This document shows, piece after piece, positions 12,712-22,585 of a DNA stretch of 64,000 nt. The stretch is from NCBI RefSeq assembly GCF_036884655.1, contig NC_088335.1, positions 43,952,501-44,016,500 of the forward strand. Direction: 5' to 3'. Every line of letters begins with the position of its first letter. Position 1 is the first letter of the stretch. A program made the position numbers and the translations under genes. The notes below the pieces were generated by a model. The model made no database searches, was not told the DNA's origin, and saw nothing but the letters and a program-made list of their open reading frames with translations. The DNA is from Musa acuminata AAA Group. Its lineage: Eukaryota > Streptophyta > Magnoliopsida > Zingiberales > Musaceae.

Positions 12712-13392
12712 TGGCACTGCCTTGGCTCAACGGAGATAAGTCGATAAAGTGGAGAAATGTGTTGAAGGGATGGGGAAGACGGTGAAGAACTTGTGAGGTT
12801 GATATACACAACGCAGAAGGCTTGCGTTGGAGGTCGGCAGACTGCATGTCCATTGACTCGATGGTTGGTAATGGTGGCCGACAACCGGCGATCTGGAAAG
12901 TCTTCAGCTGAATGGGCGATGGCGCCTGCAATTTGATCTCTTCAAATCTCAATGAGAGAGAGAGAAAGAGAGCTTTCGACGAAAAAGCAAGCATGAGACA
13001 AAACCCAACAACTCAGCTGGTTCAGATACAGAACAAAATGTCTAACAGATGGTTCTAATTTAGAGAAACTATGGAACCTAATAAAATTATAATTACATAA
13101 TTATCATCATAAAGATAATTTTTATTTTTGTTCGTAATTAATATGATAAATATTTCAAGTTAATTAAAAAACTCGATATGCATAGTCAAATCACATGAGC
13201 TAAAAGAAGAATGTAAAGTTTTATTCTTATTTCTTCCGTTGGTTGTAGTTGACTGGAGAATATTCGGATGCTGATTTTATATGTGATATTTTGAAAAATA
13301 CTTTTGACCTTTTTTTTTAATTGATTAGATCTACAATGGATTGGAATAAAATCTTCCAAATAATATAATATTAGATGCTTACGTGCCTTTAG
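12712..13392. other. dioxygenase upstream region, then AT-rich intergenic DNA
   Basis: Likely promoter and 5' leader of the dioxygenase up to about 12990, with a short GA-rich run near 12955-12970, then AT-rich sequence. No separate gene is supported. Confidence 0.4.
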
Positions 13393-14023
13393 TGTCAACA
13401 TCTTTACGACGTGGCCTCGGGGCTAATACGATTGGGTTCGGATCTGAATGATTGAAGATCTTTCTGAACGACCCTTGAGACTACTGAGGTAGCCGATCGC
13501 GATCGTCCGATCTCGACGGGGTCACTGTTTTCTCCGGAGGGGGACCCCTTGCTTGGGCCTTCGGTGGGAGGCACTCCGTCTTCGTCCTTGTACACAGGTT
13601 GGGTCGGGAGAGCTCGGCCCGACCCCTCTAACGATCAAGTCAGTCGATAGTCTCAGGAGGTTTTTCTTATTTTTCTCCCTCCCTCTTCGTTCCGAACATG
13701 AGGGTTTTTATAGGGAAAGTCATCGTTTCTTGATGTGTCCGCTTGCAAGGAGCAGAGTCGTATCTTGGATAACGTCTGACACCGGCATTTGCGTTGCGTG
13801 AAGGACCGAGCTCCTACAGGATGGTGATGTGCCTCGATCGACGTTTTGGTCTGCTTCGGCCAGACGTTGTCAGGTCAGACCGAGGCAGGCGACCCCCGCA
13901 ACTCTTCGATCTGCATGACCTAGGAGACGTCACCCGGGAGCAGATGACATTAGTTCGTGTCTCATCATTATTATTACCCTTTATCACCTCCCAGCTTGTC
14001 CTTTTTTTCTTTAAATAGATGCA
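13393..14023 (-). mobile_element. LTR-like GC-rich segment, minus orientation
   Basis: A block of raised GC bounded by TGTCAACATC on the left and GATGCA on the right. Read on the minus strand it starts TG and ends ...TTGACA, and it contains a TATA-like CTATAAAAACC (plus 13711-13721) about half-way. This resembles the U3-R-U5 of a Ty3/gypsy LTR. The flanks (TTTAG and GCCAA) do not form a duplication and no internal domains are adjacent, so its limits and class are uncertain. It abuts the hairpin that follows. Confidence 0.35.
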
Positions 14024-14041
14024 GCCAAGTAACGAAGGATC

Positions 14042-14613
14042 TCCTCAAAACTTTTACTTTCTCAAAGGTTTCCTATAGGATGTCTTTTATCTTCTACTCT
14101 CTCTGTTTCTGCTTGTCATCATCTACCAACCGACCTTCACTTGAGAAGCATGCAGCACACAATAACCAGGTTGGGAATGGGCACTTCAGGTAGAGCTTCA
14201 TAGAGCATGAAAAGTTAATAGTACTCCTAGAACATGTTATTTTCTCCGACTTTTAAATTCCAAGCTGATGTGAGTACTAATTTCCCTTCCATGGAAGGCC
14301 GAAGACGCAGAAACAGGGTGGTCCTCTTTCTCCATTCGATTACCTGTGAGTACTAATTTCCCTACCCTCGAGGGATATGCTGGCTCATGATCCGCAAGGT
14401 ATCCTATGAATCCTGTCGGAGAAAATAACATATGTTCTAGGAGTACTCTAACTTTTCATGCTCTCTGAAGCTGTACCTGAAGTGCCCATTCCCAACCTGG
14501 TTATTGTGTGCTGCATGCTTCTCGGGTGAAGGTCGGTTGGTAGATGATGACAAGCAGAAAAAGAGAGAGTAGAAGATAAAGACATCCTAAGTTTTGAGGA
14601 CATCAACTTGGAA
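14042..14613. repeat. large inverted repeat (hairpin) built from the SMR upstream sequence
   Basis: Arm A (14042-14250) matches 10190-10394 in the same orientation. Arm B (14282-14613) is the reverse complement of about 10177-10524 with a 23-base internal deletion. The overlapping parts of the arms (about 205 bases, A against roughly 14414-14605) can pair. The 163-base loop region holds the rest of copy B and a chimeric junction (14251-14281). That junction joins ATTCCAAGCTGATG, from beside the SMR start codon, to TGAGTACTAATTTCCC, repeated at 14346-14361. Identity between arms is over 90% by eye. A transcript from either strand would fold into a long near-perfect hairpin. Confidence 0.88.
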
Positions 14614-16965
14614 TTTTGAATACAAGTATAATGACATTGAAACTCATACTAATATTAATTCATACCCCTCCAAAAACATTATAATTATAAATAAATTAAC
14701 TAACTGATGGAAGTAATATTTGATGTTTGAGTTTCTTGGAATATTGATTTATTTTAAATTCACAAACCATGATATATAAACTGCTTAAACATTTGATGAT
14801 TTAAATTTTGGAAGAGATATACAAACAATGTGAATGCTGAGTCAACTGGATGAGTTCCATGATTCAACCAATCAACCTTCCATAATGTCAGCCAAGATAA
14901 ATTTTTGACTAGGTGCAAAAGTTAGACCGTTGATTGCTGATGGAAATCCTACTCATTGAAAGATTATCCATCTCATTTGTGTTCTTTCTTGTAAATACAT
15001 TCTTAATGGGATCGGATTCATATACATATCCCTCAAAATGTTAGCTATTATCATATTGCCTCGAACACTTAATATAAACCCACCCCAAAAGTATTGATTT
15101 TTTGTCATTTTGAACCAATTGAATTAGATGTTACTGATCACTGCGTAGAACACACTCCAGAAACACCATCTACAATCCCTGTCGACGCATGGTAGAATGC
15201 CCCAGAACGAAGATTGACATGGTTAGGGTTAGTGTTAGGGTTTACATGAACTCAGCCTGCAGCCACCACCAAGTCAGTAATAGAAGCAACTCCACCATCA
15301 ACCTCAAGAACACAAGGTTGCACGAGGAGGAGGAGGAGGAGGCACTCTGCTGCTTCGTGGCTTTGTTACCAGTTATGATCCAACATACAAGAATTTAATC
15401 TACATCAGCTCCACAAATGAGAAACAGGAAGTACAAGTCAAAGTCGAATCTACAAATCAGAAACTTCTGAGGTCAACATGATTTATTCGCACTATTTTCT
15501 GTGTTCCTATTTCTTCCTAACAAGACAATACCTCCGGTCAACATTTGCTACATTTCCTTCTCCCTCTTTGTTTGTTTTACTTAACGAACATGGATGATCA
15601 TGCACTTAACTCCTTAATCATTTATTATTATGACATCTAAAATATTGATTTAATAGTGGTGTTTCATACCTATCTATCAAGAATTAGAGGATTCAATATC
15701 TCATCTAATAATTTTTTTTTGATGATATATTATTTTTTAGGTGTACTATACCAAATTAGTTATCAAAGATTGAGAGACCAATATCTAATCAGACAAATTT
15801 CTTGATGAGGGTAGCTAATCTACTGTAATTTGATTGCAACAAAAAAAAAGGCATTAATATTATTCAAAGTTATTATTTAGTATTCTACTGTAATTTTTCT
15901 TTATTTTTTTGGAATGACATACTCTTTTCAAAATTTCCATTGGGTTCTTATTATTTTCTAATACCTTAAATGTTCATCTTCTTTTTTCCAACAAAATAGT
16001 TTCAATCCATACTATATGGACTGATTCATAGGATGAATTAGTCTAACTCGATGACTCAATCTATATATTATAATAATTTTAATTTTGGAAATGAACCAGA
16101 CTTTACTCCTTTACAAAATATCTTATGAACTACTCCATCAAATGTGAATGGAAACTATTTTATTGGGAACGGAGATAGAAATATAGAGTATTAGAGAAAA
16201 ATAAGAGCGTCAAAAAATCTGAAAAAACATAAAAATCGTTATTTTTTCTCTATTCTCTATCAAGTATGGATCATTTACAAAAATAAATTGGCATCTTAAT
16301 AATTAATATACGACATCACCTTTAATAACGTTTGATTTCATCCCATGACGCACCATTGGACCGGACAGACGCTTCACAAGTGGACCGGACGAAGCGCCGC
16401 TTCTTATTGACTCGAGGCTGAGCCCAACAGGAAGAATTTGATATGACATTGGGTGGGGGCCGCGCGGACGCGTACCCCCGATACCACAAATTACGACGCC
16501 CACTCTCCCACTTGGGGAGATGGTAGAGCAGCTCACCCCCCCACGTGCAATGGGGGCCGCTGCCCTAGGCCACGTGCCTTCTTGATCACCCGTCGACCCC
16601 GTCCAGGTAAGTATGGTTTTAACGTTGCCGGAAGCCCTATCTTATGCTTCTCCCTTCTCCCTCTGTCTCCGTGCCTTGCCGATGTGGGACCAAACTTCTG
16701 CTACGTGTTTGATTTCAAGCTACATTACACGCAGTTAGCATTGGCATTGGAAGAGTTAATACTCGTTTTGATTGTTATTTTTGATTGATTGATTGATTTA
16801 ATTTGTTTTGTTATGGTTGTTTTTATTTTGCCAAGACAGTTACGAATTGTTTTAAAAAACAAAACAACACAATAAAAGCAGTTCCCTTTTTTTTTTGTTT
16901 TTGAAAATAGGGAGAAGAAGACACATAAAGCGAGGTAGAGAGAGAGAGAGAGAGCAATCGGGTCG
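14614..16965. other. AT-rich intergenic DNA and upstream region of the HAD gene
   Basis: No gene is supported. A telomere-like run (ggttagggttagtgttaggg, from 15221) is present. A GC-rich island at 16340-16620 carries two perfect G-boxes (CACGTG). It also has a consensus donor (CCAGGTAAGTATGG, GT at 16607), which may belong to a 5' UTR intron of the following gene. A GA-rich run lies at about 16935-16955 just before the start codon. Confidence 0.4.
16542..16576. promoter_or_regulatory. pair of G-box motifs (CACGTG)
   Basis: Perfect palindromic CACGTG occurs at 16542-16547 and again at 16571-16576, inside a GC-rich island about 400 bases upstream of the HAD-like start codon. G-boxes are bound by bZIP and bHLH factors; paired copies often mark light- or ABA-responsive promoters. 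Function here is inferred from position only. Confidence 0.4.
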
Positions 16966-19900
16966 ATGGAGGTTTACTGGGTGATGCGGCGTTGGTCGCC
17001 CGCGAGATCCCTCGGCCTTCTTATAGCCGGCGTGCGTCCCCCTCGGCCCCGACCTTACATGGCGATTCGCTCAGGTCCTCCTTTTTATCGACGTCTTATT
17101 CGGATTCCATTCTTTCTGCCCAATTAGTGCTCACACCGTGAAGCCGATGGCGGCGACTGAGGCGAGACTCTGGTTCTCCTTGTGCAGAGTCTTTCTGTGA
17201 TCGGAGGCGGCGGAGGGCGTACGACGGGCTGCTTCTGGACGCCGGCGGCACGCTTCTCCAGCTGGCGAACCCCGTCGAGGAGACCTACGCCTCAATTGGG
17301 AGAAAATATGGTGATCAATTTGTATTGTCTCACAGGAAAAGAAATGGCCTTTGCTGCTGAAAATCAAGTTTTTATGAATTTTGTTCGTTATATGAATCCT
17401 CTATATATCTAGGACTGCTTGCGACTGAGAAGGACATAAAGCAAGGTTTCAGGAGGGCTTTTGCCGCTCCATGGCCGGAGAAGCTTCGCTACCAGGTTTT
17501 TGCAATTTGTTGTATTGCACAGTTTAGTGACCCTAATTGTACGTTTATCAAGTGAGATAGAAAAGTGAGGGAAAGAAAAAACTTTTGGGGCATTGTCCAA
17601 TTTAAAGAGAAGTTCTGCTTTTACTCAAATGCAGGGTGACGGGCGGGCATTCTGGAGGCTGGTTGTATCCGTAGCCACCGGTTGCAGTGATAATGACTAT
17701 TTCGAAGAAGTATATGAGGTAAGGCGCGGTAAGGTACTAAATTTATTATGACCCTTTTCAAGGTTTACTCTTTGATCGCAGATAAATGCAGCAGTGTCAT
17801 TGGAAGAAATATAATGGTTTGTGTAGAGAAATAGTAGTAGGATTGCTGCTGATGATCTTGAAGTCTCAACCTCAATTGATTTCAGTTCTTTAGGGTTAAC
17901 TTTGTATTTGTGTCTTTTGGTAACCATATGAAATTATCTACAGTGACCTTTAATGTTTTATCTTTAAGTACAAATTTAAATCTTGTAGACTATTTATATG
18001 CATGAGAGCAAGAATCAATTATACAGAATAGCAAATTTAGTAGGATGACACTATGCCTTAACCTAATTGGATGTATGTAACAAAAATGAAACTTACTGAC
18101 TTGAATCACTTTAATGATATCATACATTTCATTTGGGAAATAAGGTCACTAATATTGAGGGACTCCTCTATGTGAATTATTTAATTCTGTAATCATAGAG
18201 GTTTTGGACACCATAAGAAATAAGGAGTTTGTTTTGCTCTATCTGGCCATCTCTAATCATCTTTGATGTTTTAACTAAAAAACCAACTGAAAGCAAATCA
18301 AGTAAACCTTATTATTAACATTCATGCTAAGTAAAGCTTGTCCAATTCTAGAAAGGTGTTCTTTTGCTATTGTTGTCAGGTTCACTATTTTAAAGTATGC
18401 TTCTGTTCCGGGATGTTCTTACTGGTAGGTTGATTCATATGCATGTCTATGGTTTGGTGATTGAAGAGGCATTTAATTAAACGTCACCTGTTATCCAATG
18501 GTACAAGTTTTTTTATGTAATATCATGGTTATGTCTTTCATCTTCTCCGTTTATCTTGAAATAAGCCCAGATCATTGTCATGCCACAGGAATTAGTCAAT
18601 TTGTTTTAATTAGCTATACATCTTCTCTGCCAGCATTTTGCAAACGGTGATGCATGGCACCTACCTGCTGGGGCATATGAAGAAATGTGTTTGTTGAAAG
18701 ATGCTGGAGGTCATATAAGCCAAGTATTCCCACCATTTTTCATCATCTTATCCCCAAACATTTCCTTTTAGTGTTTCCTTACCATTAGCATATTGCATAC
18801 AGTTAAGCTGGCTGTTGTCTCTAATTTTGACACCCGCTTGCGCAAACTGCTGAAGGACCTCAATGTTGCACATTTGTAAGTGATAAATCCAATTCCCACT
18901 TTTTGTTGGTCTCATGATTTTTTTCTTCTGCGGTATGAAGCATACTTTAATTCATATCACTTGCTTTTCCTGTTCATGGGTTGTATATGATACCAATAAG
19001 GGTCATGTACAACCTGGATACTTCATGTAATTTTCAAGTTTTGATTGTGAAAGAATTTAATATTTCAAATACCATCATGTTTCTTCCCAGATTTTCTTTG
19101 TAGAGCTGATCTTTTGTAAGTTTTGAAATTTCAAATGATGAGCAAGATGGCCCATTGTCATTGCGTGGGGTTTTCTGTTATAGCCAAGATATGCATGATG
19201 CCAAGAAAACTTCTTTTATTTGGAATTATCTTGCATTTGAGACCTCGGTGGCTGGAAAACTAGACAGCCTACCCATTTGCAACGAGTGATCCAGCGATCC
19301 TGAAGCACAAACACCTAGGGATCATGGTTCCTAAAATCCGACCCAATCTCACTAGTCACTACAATGGCCTCAAAAAAGAAAAGGGGCAGTGGCTGCAAGA
19401 GACTAACGTAGCTGCCACATGCCTTCCACAAAACAATATGAAGATGAGAAGAGGAGGATTATCCACCAGACCTATGTCTCACCACACTGCCATTGTGACA
19501 TTGGCTTCATGCCTCTGCTGTTGCACCATCAGGGGATCAAGGATGAGCCAAACCATAGGAGCAAAGATGAGAAGGGAGATGAACTCCTGTGCTTTACTGG
19601 ACTAAGATCCTTGATGCCATCAATTCACAAGTAAAAAAACAAAAAAAAGGAGAAGACAAGAAAAGAGGAGAGGAGATGAGAAGGATAACATTAGAAAACA
19701 GAAAAGAGAGTATGCGAGAAGATAAGAAAGAAATAACAAGAGAAGAGAAGAACGTAAAGAGAAAAAATAAGAAAAGAAAAAATAAAGGAGGAGATTTATT
19801 TCTAAAAATAATTCTAGTTATAATTGTTATTTTTGAATGATATATTTTTAATATTTATAAAAATTATATAATTTTAATATGCAGACATTTCCCAAACACT

Positions 19901-21110
19901 TCATGCCTTTGTATTTTTAGACCTTGTCTCTTCTCTAAATCCACCTGCATCTACTCCTTTATGTCTTTGGTACTCTTTTTATGAATTTGCATTACTCAAA
20001 CAAATACGTCAACAGTTAAGCATCTGGTTAGTACAGTTTCTTTATTTGATGAGACTTTAGATTCCTAAAGATACAAGTATATGCTACCATACCTGAGCAG
20101 AGCTTTTTGCATAGTTTGTGGCCTCTATGAACGTTTTGCATGTACGCTGATGATTATTCTGCTTTGTGTACTAGGTTTGATGCCATCATCATCTCTTCAG
20201 AGGTTGGGTTTGAAAAGCCAGCTGCAGAGATATTCAGAGCAGCTCTAGGTACAAAATAGCTGTTATTTATATGAAGAACAATATTATACGTAGAGTTTTA
20301 GCTAACAAACTTTGATATACTTTTTAGGACTGAATTACTGATTTTGGTTCTATATTCTCTAGTTCTTTAGGTATGTCATCTTCTCACAGAAACGCTAGAT
20401 GTCTGTCAACAGTTACCATTTACATGTGATACAACCATTAAGCTGTGAATACTTTTGGAAGAAAAAGCTCATGAATGTTTCTGAATGTAGACACAGCATT
20501 TCCATGTCTTGACAGTTACAAATTTTTAACATATATGGGAAACTGATGTGTTTTGTTTAAAAAGCTAGGAGTTCACAGACAGATTTCTGATTCTCCTTTT
20601 ATTTCTTTAAATTTCACAGATCAAATTGGTGTCCAGTCCAGCAGAGCGATCCATGTTGGAGATGATGAAAAGGCAGATAAACATGGTGCCAATGCCATTG
20701 GAATTCATTGCTGGTTAGTGCATCCTATATTATTTAACTCATTTAGCGGATCCTTAAATTTGTTATAGCTTCTCATCTTTAGGGGCTTTATTTTTCCAAA
20801 AGAGTCATCAATCACCACTTACTAACATGATGTGCTTTGGCACGTGAATTTCGTTAGCCACTTGGTGAAAGTGCCTGCAATTCTAGGTTGTATTATGTTC
20901 TTGTTTGCTCACTAAAACAATGTGCAATAAAAAAAGGGGCACCAACCCTTGATGGTTTTGATGCCACAATAGAAATTATGGTTTCCTCATTAGTTCATCT
21001 GAAACATCTCAGCAATCTTGATTTCTTTCAGGTTGTGGGGATCAGATGTGAAGTCATTTGCTGAAATCAGCAATGGGATTCTCATACCAGATTCAGAAGA
21101 AAGAAACTGA
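16966..21110 (+). CDS. HAD-superfamily hydrolase, HDHD3-like
   Basis: Exons are 16966-17074, 17188-17310, 17413-17495, 17635-17718, 18634-18709, 18803-18875, 20175-20248, 20620-20713 and 21032-21110; all introns are GT-AG, the frame closes, and the product is 264 aa. Family motifs are in order: motif I LLLDAGGTLLQL (D54 nucleophile), motif II VVSNFD (S165-N166), motif III GFEKPAAE (K197) and motif IV VGDDEKAD (D222-D223). The helical cap lies between motifs I and II. Plants have an HDHD3-like protein of this type; the substrate is unknown. At the second motif I position, normally Asp in HAD phosphatases (DxD), there is G56, so ordinary phosphomonoesterase chemistry may be weak or absent. The N-terminus (about 45 residues, Arg- and Pro-rich, few acids) could be an organelle transit peptide. 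Intron 6 (18876-20174) holds a polypurine insertion-like tract. Confidence 0.88.
19633..19798. repeat. polypurine-rich tract inside HAD intron 6
   Basis: About 165 bases are almost entirely A and G (units such as aagaaaagaggagaggag), followed by AT-rich sequence. Open frames around it (19324-19840) encode Lys/Arg/Glu-rich sequence without a family signature. It is probably part of an old insertion in the intron. Confidence 0.6.
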
Positions 21111-22044
21111 GCTCTAACTGAAAGCTTGTCAACTCAGTTCGATTCAAGACACTGTACAACATTGTATCTTGTTTCACTAATAAGTTTGAAATTGTTTTGA
21201 CAATAATCAAGCTCCATTGTTCTTACATTTGCTAGAGAAATTGATTTCCACTATGAACAGCCACTTCCAAGTAACTTTAAAATCATGTGTGCGTGATTTT
21301 ATTTTCACTATGATGTAGGAGCTTCTAACAAATTTTAATTGCCATGATGTTGGGAGACCTATGTGGTTTGTATTTGAAAATTGCATGGAATACACGGGTA
21401 CAAAGAAATGTGTTTCAGATCATTCAAAAGAACATAAGGTTCTAAAAATTTTGCAGGAGATAAAGAGTCATTTAAGAATGCAGCTTGACTTTTTGTTTTT
21501 CTTTTGAGACGTCTGAATTACTGTATTATTGTGCAAGTGATATTTATCAGGCTTAATACATTTAATGTAATTTCTTTTCTTTCTAAAGAATGGAATTTGT
21601 TGCTCTTCAGCTAGACATTCATTCAAGACCCTTTTTTCATGTTGAATTAAGGATTACAAAGAGGGAGTTCTACCAACCATCTAAGATAGGAAGAACAGTT
21701 GTCGAGGTAGTAGACTACAATAAAAGTATTTTTTTTTTCTTTGTAACAAAAATGGAAAACATTTCCTTCTTTCAAAATAAGTGTGAACAACAAAGCTATA
21801 TGAACAATAAAAACTATTTTTTTTAAAAGCACCAGTTAGTTTGACAGATAATTATTTTGTGAATTTTTGAGATTAAAATTTGTCTTCATAATTGATCTTT
21901 TACATAAAAATATATTTTTAAACTTAGATTTTGAATCAAAACTCGTCTTCACCATTATTTTTTGTTTAAAAAGACATAATTGATGTCGTCGAGTTTAATT
22001 TTGGATGATTAAATTTTAAACGACCAAAATTGGCTCTCTGTTTT

Positions 22045-22086
<42 letters not shown>

Positions 22087-22585
22087 GGCTATTTACTTAT
22101 AAGAAGACGACGATGATGATGAAATGAAGGCGAAGAAGAAATAATAATATTTGAACCGGTTTAAATCGATGGATAGATCCGGTAAGAAAACCCGATCCGC
22201 TACCACGCACGATTCGTTACGTTGTATGGAAGAGAAAACGAGACCCAACCCAAACGGGGCCCGCTTTTCCTACCAATAAGCTCTGACATCTAATGGCCTT
22301 TTTTAATCGCACTAATATGCATAAAGATTACTGTACCTGTCTTAATATTGGAGATAACATTGGCTCCACTCTTTATTTCGAATAAATAGACAGGTAAATA
22401 TTCGGGTAACATAAAAAACTAGTTGTGAAGGTATTGCTCCATAGGAGCACAGCGACGAAGCGGGCACAACAAAACCCTAATAAATCATTAACCCACCGCT
22501 CCCTCCCCCGTCGTCTCCGTCGATCGCAGTCTACAGGGAGTTGCATCTCCTGCCCCAAACCGAGAAAGACCTAATCCTCGATTCC
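21111..22585. other. intergenic DNA between the HAD-like gene and NOB1
   Basis: Contains the HAD 3' flank, AT-rich DNA and a (TA)n run at about 22051-22082. From about 22240 GC rises towards NOB1. The open frames here are AT-rich and unsupported. Confidence 0.4.
22472..22480 (+). promoter_or_regulatory. telo-box upstream of NOB1
   Basis: AAACCCTAA lies 106 bases upstream of the NOB1 start codon. This telo-box is characteristic of promoters and leaders of plant ribosomal-protein and ribosome-biogenesis genes, which fits the product. A GGGGCCCGC run near 22256 could act with it but is not a perfect site II motif. Confidence 0.55.

Noticed and set aside
12659..12994. 111-codon minus-strand frame upstream of the dioxygenase
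   Set aside because: It overlaps the dioxygenase first exon in another frame and corresponds to its leader; the DIOX_N sequence begins at the ATG at 12711.
19324..19840. Possible extra gene inside HAD intron 6
   Set aside because: The frames are Lys/Glu/Arg-rich from a polypurine tract and lack splice support; treated as intron filler.
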